Source: JAYGED01 sp046582565 | GTDB lineage: Bacteria; Pseudomonadota; Alphaproteobacteria; JAAXGF01 | Direction of reading: 5' to 3' | Assembly (NCBI GenBank): GCA_046582565.1 | Contig: JAYGED010000163.1 | Span: forward strand, 1-19,399 | DNA length: 19,399 bases | Shown here: piece by piece, positions 1-7,870 of the stretch | Position numbering within the stretch: the first letter of the stretch is position 1 | Layout of the letters: each line of letters opens with the position of its first letter | Notes under the pieces: generated by a model | The model's database searches: none | The model's input: the letters and a program-made list of their open reading frames with translations, nothing else | Told to the model about the DNA's origin: nothing | Position numbers and translations under genes: made by a program

Positions 1-998
1 ACACCGATCACCGCCGTTGCCGGCACGGCGAGAAGAACCCCGACAAACCCGAACAGCGCGGCCCCGGCGAAGGCGCCGAAGATGACCCAGACCGGATGCA
101 GACCAACCCGCTCACCGACCAGTTTGGGCGACAGAAAATTACCCTCCAAGATCTGTCCGACGGCGAACACCAGGGCGACCGCGCCGATCCGAATGAGGTC
201 GTCGAACTGCAGCAGCGCCAGGATCATGCCGACAACAAACCCGGTTATCGCACCGACATAGGGTATGAAGGACAGCGCCCCCGCCGCGAGCCCGACGATC
301 AAGCCGAAATCGAGGCCGGCGAGGCTTAATCCGGTGGCGTACAACAGCGCCAGGATCAAACAGACCAGCCCCTGGCCGCGCACGAATCCGGCCAGGGTAT
401 CGCTGATCTTGTTGAGCTGTTCGCGGATCACAGGTGCATGTTTGCGCGGCAATAAGGTGTCTATGCGGGCGATCAAATGGTCCCAATCGCGCAGCAGATA
501 GAAAGTCACGATGGGGGTGATGAAGAGCATGGCCAGCAGGCTGAGCAGGGCAAGGCCCGAACGCCACAGCCCCCCTCCAAAGCCGAGCGCCCAGCCGGCT
601 ATCTTGTCAGCGAACTTGGCGAGCGCCTCGCGCGCGCGCTCGATCTGCTCCGGCTCCAGGGTCGCGACCAGGGTCTCCGACTGAGACAAAATAAACTCCC
701 GGATGGCGCCGACGATAGCCGGAACGCGGCCGATCAGATCGAGGGTCTGATGGTACAGAATGGGCAGCAGCAGAAACAGCGCACCCAGAGAAACGACCAT
801 GAAAAGCACGGTGATCAGCACGGTTGCCATGGTCCGCGACAGACCCCAGCCTTCAAGCTTGTCGGCGAGCGGGTCGAGCAGGTAGGCCACCGCCATACCG
901 GCAACGAACGGCAGCAGGATTTGGCGCAACAAAAACAGCAGCAGGCCGAACAGCAGCAGCCCGGCCAGCCAGAACATCAATTGTCTGCGCGCTGTCAT
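1..998 (-). CDS. AI-2E family transporter (PerM-like), 3' end cut by window edge
   Basis: About 332 codons are visible, and only the C-terminal tail lies outside the window. The product is a polytopic inner-membrane protein. It opens with a short basic N-terminus (MTARRQ) followed by a hydrophobic pair of helices, a second pair near residues 58-80, a soluble amphipathic segment around residues 90-140, and a dense hydrophobic C-terminal half. That half contains the family-typical stretches FITPIVTFYLLRDWD and AGALSFIPYVGAITG and a late EGNFLSPKLVGERVGLHP segment. These match the AI-2E/PerM (UPF0118) family, whose members export small signals or act as ion antiporters; the substrate here cannot be told. 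The ATG at 998 is preceded by a strong GGGAGG ribosome site six bases upstream. The start overlaps the stop of the upstream phosphatidyltransferase gene as ATGA, so the two are probably translationally coupled. No frame disruption was seen. Confidence 0.88.
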   Translation of the reverse strand, partial: MTARRQLMFWLAGLLLFGLLLFLLRQILLPFVAGMAVAYLLDPLADKLEGWGLSRTMATVLITVLFMVVSLGALFLLLPILYHQTLDLIGRVPAIVGAIREFILSQSETLVATLEPEQIERAREALAKFADKIAGWALGFGGGLWRSGLALLSLLAMLFITPIVTFYLLRDWDHLIARIDTLLPRKHAPVIREQLNKISDTLAGFVRGQGLVCLILALLYATGLSLAGLDFGLIVGLAAGALSFIPYVGAITGFVVGMILALLQFDDLIRIGAVALVFAVGQILEGNFLSPKLVGERVGLHPVWVIFGAFAGAALFGFVGVLLAVPATAVIG

Positions 999-1564
999 GT
1001 CTCGCCTCCCCCGTCGTTGTGATTCACTCTTCGCGCCCACATCACCAGATAAGCGGCGCCCGATACAAGTGTCGTGGCCGCCACGACTATCATTAGAATA
1101 TCCATCATGACGCCCAAGGTAACGGTAAAATCATGCATCGGCGCCAGCCCGAGACCGCCAAGCACGATTGCCGCCAACGAGAACTGACAAACCGTATTCA
1201 CTTTGCTGACCATCAGGGGTTTCATCCAGAAAGAACGCTCCAGCATCCACAGCAGCAGCGCGCCGCCGATTATCAAGGCGTCTCGGGAAACCACCATAAG
1301 CACAATCCACAAGGGCAGATGGCCGAGGCTACCGAGCACCAGAAAGACCCCCACCAACATCGCTTTGTCGGCAATCGGATCGAGATAGCCGCCGAGAACG
1401 GTGACCATATCAAACCGCTTGGCGATGGCCCCATCGATGGCGTCGGAGGCAGCGGCGGCAAAAAACAGCCAGAAGGCGCCCGGGTAGGCGCCGGTCAACA
1501 TCAACCACAGTATAATCGGGGTGATGATCAACCGCCCGAGACTGATGATATTTGGCAGGTTCAC
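995..1564 (-). CDS. CDP-alcohol phosphatidyltransferase family protein
   Basis: A 189-residue integral membrane enzyme that transfers a phosphatidyl group from CDP-diacylglycerol to an alcohol (phosphatidylglycerophosphate synthase-like). The metal-binding signature D-x2-D-G-x2-A-(K/R)...G-x3-D-x3-D is intact: Asp41, Asp44, Gly45, Ala48, Lys49, then Gly58, Asp62 and Asp66. At the second basic position the protein reads A-K-R instead of the usual A-R. Hydrophobic helices flank the motif, and the length fits the PgsA-like subfamily. The start is GTG and overlaps the DUF2066 stop as GTGA; its own stop overlaps the next start as ATGA. The alcohol acceptor is not certain. Alphaproteobacteria usually carry another pgsA elsewhere, so this copy in the DUF2066 neighbourhood is named only by family. 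Confidence 0.9.
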   Translation of the reverse strand: MNLPNIISLGRLIITPIILWLMLTGAYPGAFWLFFAAAASDAIDGAIAKRFDMVTVLGGYLDPIADKAMLVGVFLVLGSLGHLPLWIVLMVVSRDALIIGGALLLWMLERSFWMKPLMVSKVNTVCQFSLAAIVLGGLGLAPMHDFTVTLGVMMDILMIVVAATTLVSGAAYLVMWARRVNHNDGGGET

Positions 1565-2814
1565 TCGATCACGATGGTGTCGGGTCCGATGGCGCCGGGT
1601 ACGATCAACGGGGTGAGCCTATCGGGCACCACGGGAGTGGTCACCGTGGTGAATGCGGAGAAATCAGTGTCTCCCCCATTCTCGTCGCCTTCGCCGCGGC
1701 GGTGCAGCAACCAGAAATCGGCCTCGCGAATGAGGTGCAGGTCGTTTCGCGCAAGCGCGCCGACGAGCTGTTGATCCTCGCCGATATAATGCATCACGGC
1801 GCGGGCGAATCGGGGCGACAGGGCGGTTATATCGAGCTTGCGGATAAGCGCGATACTGGCAAGCCGGTCACGGATATCGAGCCAGTCCGAGATGCCTTTC
1901 AAGGGGATGTCGATTGCCAGGCTGCTCTCGCGGTCGAAACGCAGCAGGTTGGCTTCCTTCCATTCATCCTCGAGTTGGCCGCGAGTGGTCATCGCCGCCA
2001 GGGCGAGCACCATCTCAAGGCTATCGCTCGCCAAGCCGCCGTAAGCGCCGCCGCCAACCCGGACAGACTGGCCTTGAAGCCTGCGCACGGTCACCGCCAC
2101 GCTGGGCCCGCCGTCGAGCGAAACGCCGGTCTCGACAGCGTCGACGATGATGGCCTCACCGGCGCCGTAGCGTTCGATGAGCTTATCGAGTCGGTCGCGA
2201 TCACCCGCCTCGGCATGCTTGGCGCCGATGATTTCCATATCGACCAGCTCGCCGAACGGCACAATCACCGGCACCAGGCTGTTGCTCGGCGGCAAGCCGG
2301 CCCAGGCGGCGCGCCAAGGATTGCCGTCCTCCCACAGCATGACAGCATTGGCTTTGCGAAACAGCGGCAGCACGATAATCGGTTCGCTCGCCGAGGCGGC
2401 GTAGGGGATGTCGAGATCGCGCAGCAGGCGGCCGATATCCGCCGGCTTGTAATGAAAGGTCAGCGAGGCGATATAGCGATCCGGCCCAACCCGCTCATCG
2501 GCGACCTCGAAGCCCCGGACAAGTTCCGTGATCACCGGATCGGGCAAGCTCGGCAACCGTTCGTAATCGGTGGTTGACACGAGACGCTCCAGCAACTGCC
2601 GGAACGACAGGCGCTGGCCCTGGGCGAGAGCCTCGATACGCGCCGAAGCGGCATCTTCGGCGGTCACATCCACACCGACCCCGGCGACCGTGAAAGCAGG
2701 ATCGGCCGCAGGTTCGACCGCCATCGCGACATCGGCCGATGGATTTGCCATCAAACCGACTATCAACAAGATTATAAGGACGCCAAAGCGCCCGGGATGG
2801 GCCACTGCGGCCAT
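1561..2814 (-). CDS. DUF2066 domain-containing protein, probably secreted
   Basis: A 417-residue protein from the ATG at 2814. This start gives a textbook signal peptide: a short basic n-region, a hydrophobic core (FGVLIILLIVGLMAN), and a likely cleavage after ADVAMA. A GTG 60 bases upstream (2874) extends the frame by 20 residues but would bury the signal peptide, so I prefer 2814. The mature part begins with FTVAGVGVDVTAEDAASARIEA-type sequence, which I recognise as the DUF2066 fold opening, and then continues as a mixed alpha/beta soluble domain. The molecular function of this family is not known. It heads the minus-strand run with the phosphatidyltransferase and AI-2E protein, a neighbourhood that recurs in Rhodospirillales next to purM-purN. 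A role at the envelope is inferred only from the signal peptide and the neighbours. Confidence 0.78.
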   Translation of the reverse strand: MAAVAHPGRFGVLIILLIVGLMANPSADVAMAVEPAADPAFTVAGVGVDVTAEDAASARIEALAQGQRLSFRQLLERLVSTTDYERLPSLPDPVITELVRGFEVADERVGPDRYIASLTFHYKPADIGRLLRDLDIPYAASASEPIIVLPLFRKANAVMLWEDGNPWRAAWAGLPPSNSLVPVIVPFGELVDMEIIGAKHAEAGDRDRLDKLIERYGAGEAIIVDAVETGVSLDGGPSVAVTVRRLQGQSVRVGGGAYGGLASDSLEMVLALAAMTTRGQLEDEWKEANLLRFDRESSLAIDIPLKGISDWLDIRDRLASIALIRKLDITALSPRFARAVMHYIGEDQQLVGALARNDLHLIREADFWLLHRRGEGDENGGDTDFSAFTTVTTPVVPDRLTPLIVPGAIGPDTIVIE

Positions 2815-2841
2815 TGCAAAGCGTTCCCGATGCAGTATGTT
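2814..2841 (+). promoter_or_regulatory. Weak candidate promoter for purM-purN
   Basis: TTGCAA at 2814-2819 and TATGTT at 2836-2841 are separated by 16 bases and match the sigma-70 boxes at four of six positions each. The predicted transcript would start near 2848 and give purM a leader of about 64 bases. The site overlaps the first codons of the divergent DUF2066 gene. This is only a plausible match by eye. Confidence 0.25.
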
Positions 2842-2901
2842 CAGCGCGACGTAATTCAGCGCCGAAAACGCCACATTCTAACGAACTATCGCGGCGAGAG
2901 C

Positions 2902-2914
2902 GAGGGGCAGCATT
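2902..2914 (+). promoter_or_regulatory. Ribosome binding site that points to an ATT start for purM
   Basis: GAGGGG at 2902-2907 is a good Shine-Dalgarno match, placed 4-6 bases before the ATT codon at 2912. The purM frame is closed upstream by TAA at 2879-2881. Between that stop and the conserved N-terminus there is no ATG, GTG or TTG. ATC at 2888 is the only other near-cognate codon and has no such site in front of it. Confidence 0.6.
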
Positions 2915-3970
2915 TCCAAGAATTCCTACAGCTACAAGGACGCGGGAGTCGATATCGCCGCTGGCGCAGCGCTGGTCGAAGCCATCGGGCCGCTCACCCG
3001 CGCCACGGCGCGGCCCGGCGCCGAGGCTGAGATTGGCGGCTATGGCGGCCTGTTCGATCTGGCCGCCGCAGGCTATCGCGATCCAATTCTGGTGTCAGGC
3101 ACCGACGGGGTCGGCACCAAACTCAAAATAGCCTTCGCCGCACAACTGCACGGCAGTATCGGCATCGACCTGGTCGCCATGTGCGTCAATGATATCGTTA
3201 CCCGGGGCGCCGAGCCGCTGTTCTTTCTCGACTATTTCGCAACCGGCAAGCTCGACACCGATGTCGCTGCGGCAGTTGTCGCCGGCATCGCCGAGGGCTG
3301 CCGCCAGGCCGGCTGCGCCCTGATCGGCGGCGAGACCGCCGAGATGCCCGACATGTATGGCGGAGGCGAGTATGATCTGGCGGGCTTTGCCGTCGGCGCC
3401 GTCGAGCGCGACGCCATGCTGCCTCGAGACGAGATAGCCGGTGGCGATATAGTGCTCGGCTTGGCGTCGAGCGGTCTCCATTCTAATGGATTTTCTCTGG
3501 TCCGCCGTCTGGTTGAGGACCAGGGCCTGAGCTATGGCGACGCCGCGCCGTTCGATGCGGACAGAAATCTCGGCGAAGCTCTGCTTGAGCCGACGCGGAT
3601 TTACGTCCAGCCCTGCCTCGCCACTCTGGCTGGCGGCGGGCTTAAGGCGCTTGCCCATATCACCGGCGGCGGCCTGCTTGAAAATATTCCCCGGGTATTG
3701 CCCGACGACTTAGCGGTTGCAATCGATAGCAGCAGTTGGCCGGCGCCACCGGTCTTCGGCTGGCTGGCCGAGGCCGGCGGCATTGAGGCGGACGAGATGG
3801 CGCGCACCTTCAACTGCGGTATCGGCATGGTCGCCGTGGCCGCCGCCGAAGACGCAGCATCAATCACCGCGGCCTTTGAAGCCGAGGGAGAGACGGTCTA
3901 CAGCATCGGTGTGGTGACGGAGCGAGCCGATGGCGCGGCGGCGGTGACCCTGACTACCAAGGATCAGTGA
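2912..3970 (+). CDS. purM: Phosphoribosylformylglycinamidine cyclo-ligase (AIR synthetase)
   Basis: Catalyses ATP-dependent ring closure of FGAM to AIR, the fifth step of purine synthesis, in the cytosol. Read from ATT at 2912 the protein has 352 residues, against 345 in E. coli. It begins SKNSYSYKDAGVDI, the expected PurM N-terminus. The ATP/phosphate loop SGTDGVGTK lies near residue 62, followed by GIDLVAMCVND, EPLFFLDYFATGKL, GGETAEMP and the C-terminal THGGG-equivalent ITGGGLLENIPR, then FNCGIGM. The first clear ordinary start, a GTG at 3092, lies inside the catalytic loop and would remove about 60 essential residues. So either ATT is used or an ATG was misread. The stop overlaps the purN start (TGATG), making a coupled purM-purN operon. 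Function is secure; the start is the open question. Confidence 0.95.
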   Translation: MSKNSYSYKDAGVDIAAGAALVEAIGPLTRATARPGAEAEIGGYGGLFDLAAAGYRDPILVSGTDGVGTKLKIAFAAQLHGSIGIDLVAMCVNDIVTRGAEPLFFLDYFATGKLDTDVAAAVVAGIAEGCRQAGCALIGGETAEMPDMYGGGEYDLAGFAVGAVERDAMLPRDEIAGGDIVLGLASSGLHSNGFSLVRRLVEDQGLSYGDAAPFDADRNLGEALLEPTRIYVQPCLATLAGGGLKALAHITGGGLLENIPRVLPDDLAVAIDSSSWPAPPVFGWLAEAGGIEADEMARTFNCGIGMVAVAAAEDAASITAAFEAEGETVYSIGVVTERADGAAAVTLTTKDQ

Positions 3971-4569
3971 TGCGGCTCGCCGTGCTCATTTCGGGGCGCG
4001 GCAGCAATCTTCAGGCTTTGATCGACGCCTGCGCGCAGGATGAGTTCCCAGCCAGCGTCGTCCTGGTGGTCTCCAACAACCCGGACGCTCAAGGCTTGGC
4101 GCGCGCCGAAGCCGCCGGCATCCCCACCGCTACCGTCGAACGCCGCGATTATGACAGCCGCGACGCCTTCGACGAGGCGCTCAGCCAGACGATCAGCGCC
4201 CATGACGCCGATCTGGTCTGCCTCGCCGGCTTCATGTCGATCCTGGGAAAGAAATTCGTCTCGCGCCGGCACGGCCGGCTGATCAATATTCACCCCTCCC
4301 TGTTGCCCGCATATCCTGGGCTCGACACCCACGCGCGTGCCCTGGCGGACGGCGTAAGCACGGCCGGCTGTACGGTGCATTTCGTCACCGCCGAGATCGA
4401 CGCCGGGCCGATCATCATCCAGGAAACAGTGCCCGTAGAGCCGAACGATACCGCGGAAACCCTGGCGGCGCGGGTGCTCACCACCGAGCACCGCATCTAT
4501 CCGCAAGCGGTGCGCCTGATCGCTGAGGAGCGCTCGCGGAGCTCAACCGGCAGAGAAGTTCCCGGTTAA
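3970..4569 (+). CDS. purN: Phosphoribosylglycinamide formyltransferase (GAR transformylase)
   Basis: Transfers a formyl group from 10-formyl-tetrahydrofolate to GAR, the third step of purine synthesis. The protein has 199 residues (E. coli 212). The phosphate loop SGRGSNL sits at residues 8-14. The catalytic residues fall at the same numbers as in E. coli: Asn106 and His108 in INIHPSLLP, and Asp144 in AEIDAGP. The ATG at 3970 overlaps the purM TGA by one base. AAGGA at 3959-3963 is spaced six bases from this ATG, which favours it over the in-frame GTG at 3967. The C-terminal tail after VRLIAE is unusual for the family in sequence (ERSRSSTGREVPG) but lies outside the active site. The gene ends 64 bases from a converging dehydrogenase gene. 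Confidence 0.96.
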   Translation: MRLAVLISGRGSNLQALIDACAQDEFPASVVLVVSNNPDAQGLARAEAAGIPTATVERRDYDSRDAFDEALSQTISAHDADLVCLAGFMSILGKKFVSRRHGRLINIHPSLLPAYPGLDTHARALADGVSTAGCTVHFVTAEIDAGPIIIQETVPVEPNDTAETLAARVLTTEHRIYPQAVRLIAEERSRSSTGREVPG

Positions 4570-4633
4570 ATCTTGTTTCGTCAGGAGCTTCTTGAGAAGG
4601 TCCGCGCCATGCTCGGCGGTGACGCGTGATTAC

Positions 4634-7051
4634 TCACCCCCGCATATGGCCGCCGTCGGCGTCGTAAAGGGCTGTGGCGGTCAGTTTAGCCGGCTTCATC
4701 TCGCCTAAAAGCTCGATCTCGAAAACCTCCCCATCCCTGGCCAGATCGGCCGGCACGTACCCCAGGGCAATGCTTTGTCCGATGTGATGAGCGAAGCCGC
4801 CGGAGGTCACATAACCGACGCAATCCCCGTCGTGGAATATCGCCTCATCATGGCTCACATCGATGTCATCGGTCTCCATTACCAAGGTCACGAGCTTCTT
4901 GGCCGGGCCGGAGTCGCGCTCCGCCAGCGCCGCCGCCTTGCCGATGAAATCGGCCTGTTTGTCGAAGGCGACGAAAGCATCGAGGCCCGATTCAGCCGCG
5001 GTGAAGTCGGGCCGGAAATCGAGAGTCCAGGCGCCCCACCCCTTCTCCAGGCGAAGCGACATGAGTGCGCGGTTGCCATAGAGCTTCAGCCCGAGGTCCT
5101 GGCCGGCGTCCTCGATGGCCTCGAACAGGCGTAATTGATAGTGCGCAGCGCAGTAGATCTCATAGCCAAGCTCGCCCGAGAAGGAGATGCGCGCGAGGAT
5201 CGCCGGCACGGCGCCCACGGTCGCTGGGCGAATGTCGCGGAACTTGAAGGCTTCCTGGGATACATCTTCGCGGGTGATGCGCGACAGCAGCTCGCGGGCG
5301 TTGGGCCCTGCAATGGCCAGGCCGTGCAGCTCGTCGGAACGGTTGCGGTAGGCGACGCCCTGGTCCGGTAAATGCTGCTCGATCCAACGGCGGTGCATTT
5401 CCTGGGCGGCGCCCGAGCCGAACAGGTAGAAGGTCTCCTCATCGAGGCAGGCCACGGTGAGGTCGCCATAGAGCTTGCCTTTCGGCGTCAGCATGGGGGT
5501 CAGGCTCAACCGTCCGGGTTTCGGCAGGCGGCCGGCGAGCAGCCGGTCGAGAAAGGCGCGAGCACCGGGCCCGGTGAATTCATGCTTGGCGTAATTGGCG
5601 ATCTCCACGGCGCCCACATGATGACGCACCGCATGGACCTCGGCGGCGACATGGTCGAACGCCTCGGACCGCCGCAAGGTCGGGGTCTCCAAGGCGGCCT
5701 CGGGCGAGTCGGCGAACCACAGGGCATGCTCCAGGCCGAACGCCGCCCCCATGCAGGCGCCGCGCGCCACCAGCCGGTCATGGATGGCGGTGGTCTTCTG
5801 ACGCCGGCCGACGGGTAGCTCCTCATTCGGATAGGTCAGCAGGAAGCGGCGGGTGTAGTTCTCAGCCGATTTCAGGGTGCCGTATTCAGCCGTGGCGAAA
5901 TCACCGAAGCGGGCGATATCCATGGCCCAGACGTCGACCGACGGCTCGCCTTCGATCATCCATTCAGCCATGCAGAGGCCGACCCCGCCGGCCTGGCAGA
6001 AGCCCGCCATGACGGCGACCGCGGCCCAGTAGTTTTTCATGCCCGGCACCGGGCCGATCATCGGGTTGCCGTCGGGGCCGAAGGTGAAGGGGCCGTTGAT
6101 CACGTCCTTGATGCCGGCGCGCCCCAAGGCCGGGATGCGCTCGAAGGCCAGCTCCAGCCGGTCGGCGATGCGGTCGAGGTCGGGGGTCAGCAGCTCATGG
6201 CCGAAGTCGAGCGGCGTGCCCTCGACGCGCCAGGGCGTCGAGGTCGGCTCGTAGGTGCCGAGCAGCAGCCCCTGATGCTCCTGGCGGAAATAGATGTTGG
6301 CCTCGTAATCGATGCCGCAGGGCAAGGGCTTGCCAAATTCCACGATCTCCGGGATCGCCTCGGTAATCAGATAATGGTGCTCCATGGGCTGGACCGGCAG
6401 ATCGATACCCGCCAGATGGCCGACCTCGCGGGCCCAGAGCCCGGCGGCGTTGACGATGATCTCGGCATGGATGGTGCCGGCGGGCGTGACCACGTCCCAG
6501 CCGCCGTCGGGGCGATGGTTGGTCTCGAGGACCGGCGTATCGCAATAATAGGAAGCGCCGTAATGCTTGGCCGATTTGGCATAGGCATAGGTCACTCCGG
6601 ACGGATCTATATGGCCGTCGATGGGATCGTACAGCGCGCCGAGATATTTCGACCGGTCGATCAGCGGGTGCATCTCGGCGACTTCCTTGAGCGTTATGAA
6701 CTCCTGATCGAGGCCCATGTAGCGCGCCTTGGAACGCTCGGCCTTAAGATAATCGAGGCGTTCCGGGGTCGATGCGAGATAAAAACCACCGGTCGCGTGA
6801 TGGCCCACGGATTGTCCGGAAAGCTCCTCAAGCTCCTTATAGAGATTGATCGTATAGCTCTGCAGCCGCGAGATATTGGGGTCCGACGAGATGGTGTGGA
6901 TTTGCCCCGCCGCGTGCCAGGACGAGCCCGAGGTCAGCTCGGAGCGCTCCAGCAGGACAACATCCTTCCAGCCCAGCTTGGCGAGATGAAACAGGATCGA
7001 GCAACCGACGACGCCACCACCGATAACGACAACCTTGGCATGGCTCTGCAT
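4634..7051 (-). CDS. FAD-dependent oxidoreductase with aminomethyltransferase domain (sarcosine/dimethylglycine dehydrogenase-like)
   Basis: An 805-residue flavoprotein with the two-part layout of dimethylglycine and sarcosine dehydrogenases. The N-terminal DAO-type FAD domain starts with the dinucleotide motif VVVIGGGVVG (Gly11, Gly13, Gly16) and continues to about residue 385. His46 in SGSSWHAAG matches the histidine that carries covalently bound FAD in this family. A linker domain follows, then a GcvT-like folate domain from about 450 to 795 (KLYGDLTVACLDEETF, SFSGELGYEIY, KGWGAWTLDFRPDF). Family members demethylate N-methyl amino acids and pass the one-carbon unit to tetrahydrofolate; the exact amine cannot be read from the sequence. 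It follows the M55 peptidase gene by 21 bases with an AAGGGAAGAG ribosome region, so it is probably the last gene of that transcript. No frame break seen. Confidence 0.92.
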   Translation of the reverse strand: MQSHAKVVVIGGGVVGCSILFHLAKLGWKDVVLLERSELTSGSSWHAAGQIHTISSDPNISRLQSYTINLYKELEELSGQSVGHHATGGFYLASTPERLDYLKAERSKARYMGLDQEFITLKEVAEMHPLIDRSKYLGALYDPIDGHIDPSGVTYAYAKSAKHYGASYYCDTPVLETNHRPDGGWDVVTPAGTIHAEIIVNAAGLWAREVGHLAGIDLPVQPMEHHYLITEAIPEIVEFGKPLPCGIDYEANIYFRQEHQGLLLGTYEPTSTPWRVEGTPLDFGHELLTPDLDRIADRLELAFERIPALGRAGIKDVINGPFTFGPDGNPMIGPVPGMKNYWAAVAVMAGFCQAGGVGLCMAEWMIEGEPSVDVWAMDIARFGDFATAEYGTLKSAENYTRRFLLTYPNEELPVGRRQKTTAIHDRLVARGACMGAAFGLEHALWFADSPEAALETPTLRRSEAFDHVAAEVHAVRHHVGAVEIANYAKHEFTGPGARAFLDRLLAGRLPKPGRLSLTPMLTPKGKLYGDLTVACLDEETFYLFGSGAAQEMHRRWIEQHLPDQGVAYRNRSDELHGLAIAGPNARELLSRITREDVSQEAFKFRDIRPATVGAVPAILARISFSGELGYEIYCAAHYQLRLFEAIEDAGQDLGLKLYGNRALMSLRLEKGWGAWTLDFRPDFTAAESGLDAFVAFDKQADFIGKAAALAERDSGPAKKLVTLVMETDDIDVSHDEAIFHDGDCVGYVTSGGFAHHIGQSIALGYVPADLARDGEVFEIELLGEMKPAKLTATALYDADGGHMRG

Positions 7052-7072
7052 GGCGTCTCTTCCCTTTGGCCC

Positions 7073-7870
7073 CTAAAGCACGAACTGTAGCATCCGCATG
7101 ATCTCGAAGAAATCGCCGGTCTCAAAAGCCACGCAATGGGGGGCGTGCAGCTTGGCGCCGGGATAGTGCGACGCCGCATAGGCGTCGGTGTTTTCCTTGT
7201 ACCAGATCTCCATCTCGAAATGCTCCGCGAGGCCCGGCTTTTCCAAAGACTTGCCATCGCCCAGCGCAGAAACCATGCCGTCGTGGATTTGGCGCACAGC
7301 CTTGGCAGGGTGGATCGAATTGGTCGAATGGCCGTCGCTGGTCTTGGTGGCCACGGTGTGGATATGGGGGTTGGTCCCCTTGGCCGTATCGCAGATGCCC
7401 TGATCGCCCGACAGAAACACCGTTGCCACGCCAAACCCGGCGGCGGCGTTGCGATGCAGCAGAAACTCCGAGGTCACCTCGCCGTTGATCAGCAGCTTGG
7501 CGAGCTTGCCGGTGATGGTATGGGCCAGCGGATTGTTGCCGGCACTCGCCGCCGAATGATAGCCGACCATGGCCAGGGCGTCGTAGCTGGCATCGATATC
7601 CTGCACCATGCAGAGCGGATGGCCGCTCCAGCCGCGGATCAGGCGGGCTTCTTCCGGCAGGCGCTCGGGCAGGATGTTGCGCCCCGATCCGTGGGCGTCC
7701 TTGACGGTGATCTCGCTCGCCCCGGCGGCCAGGGCGCCCTCGCAGGCGGCCACGGCCTCAGCGGTCATCTGCTCGCGGTATTCGTCGTAGCCGGGCTTTT
7801 CCTTGGTCGCCTCATCCCAATGGGTGATGCCCGAGGCGCCCTCGATATCGGCGCTGATATAGACCTTCAC
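7073..7870 (-). CDS. M55 family metallopeptidase (D-aminopeptidase DppA-like)
   Basis: A 265-residue cytosolic zinc peptidase of the DppA family, which releases N-terminal D-amino acids from short peptides. The N-terminal SADIEG motif supplies zinc ligands Asp8 and Glu10. His60 (VKDAHGSG) and His105 (MVGYHSAAS) match the other ligands of B. subtilis DppA. His117 in NPLAHT corresponds to its catalytic histidine, and Glu131 or Glu135 in INGEVTSE to the last acidic ligand. All expected metal positions are thus present and the length is typical. The start is GTG at 7870, overlapping the ndk stop as GTGA, so translation is likely coupled to ndk. Substrate is uncertain: M55 enzymes may process D-Ala-containing murein peptides or other dipeptides. 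Pairing with the downstream N-methyl-amine dehydrogenase suggests amino-compound scavenging, but that is inference. Confidence 0.92.
   Translation of the reverse strand: MKVYISADIEGASGITHWDEATKEKPGYDEYREQMTAEAVAACEGALAAGASEITVKDAHGSGRNILPERLPEEARLIRGWSGHPLCMVQDIDASYDALAMVGYHSAASAGNNPLAHTITGKLAKLLINGEVTSEFLLHRNAAAGFGVATVFLSGDQGICDTAKGTNPHIHTVATKTSDGHSTNSIHPAKAVRQIHDGMVSALGDGKSLEKPGLAEHFEMEIWYKENTDAYAASHYPGAKLHAPHCVAFETGDFFEIMRMLQFVL

Noticed and set aside
1552..2577. 341-codon open frame opposite the DUF2066 gene
   Set aside because: It is a shadow frame with composition typical of reversed GC-rich coding sequence. The DUF2066 gene has a signal peptide and coupled neighbours.
2858..2876. Six-codon leader frame (MWRFRR) on the minus strand upstream of the DUF2066 ATG
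   Set aside because: It is too short, has no ribosome site, and there is no sign of an attenuator after it.
4545..4567. AACCGG/CCGGTT inverted repeat over the purN stop as a terminator
   Set aside because: The loop is 11 bases, the stem has six pairs and no T-run follows. It could help end transcription between the converging genes but cannot be called a terminator.
4570..4629. Short open stretch in the purN frame after its stop, and another on the minus strand, as remnant coding tails
   Set aside because: Both look protein-like for about 20-26 residues, but neither matches a family I recognise. A GC-rich 60-base gap gives such frames by chance.
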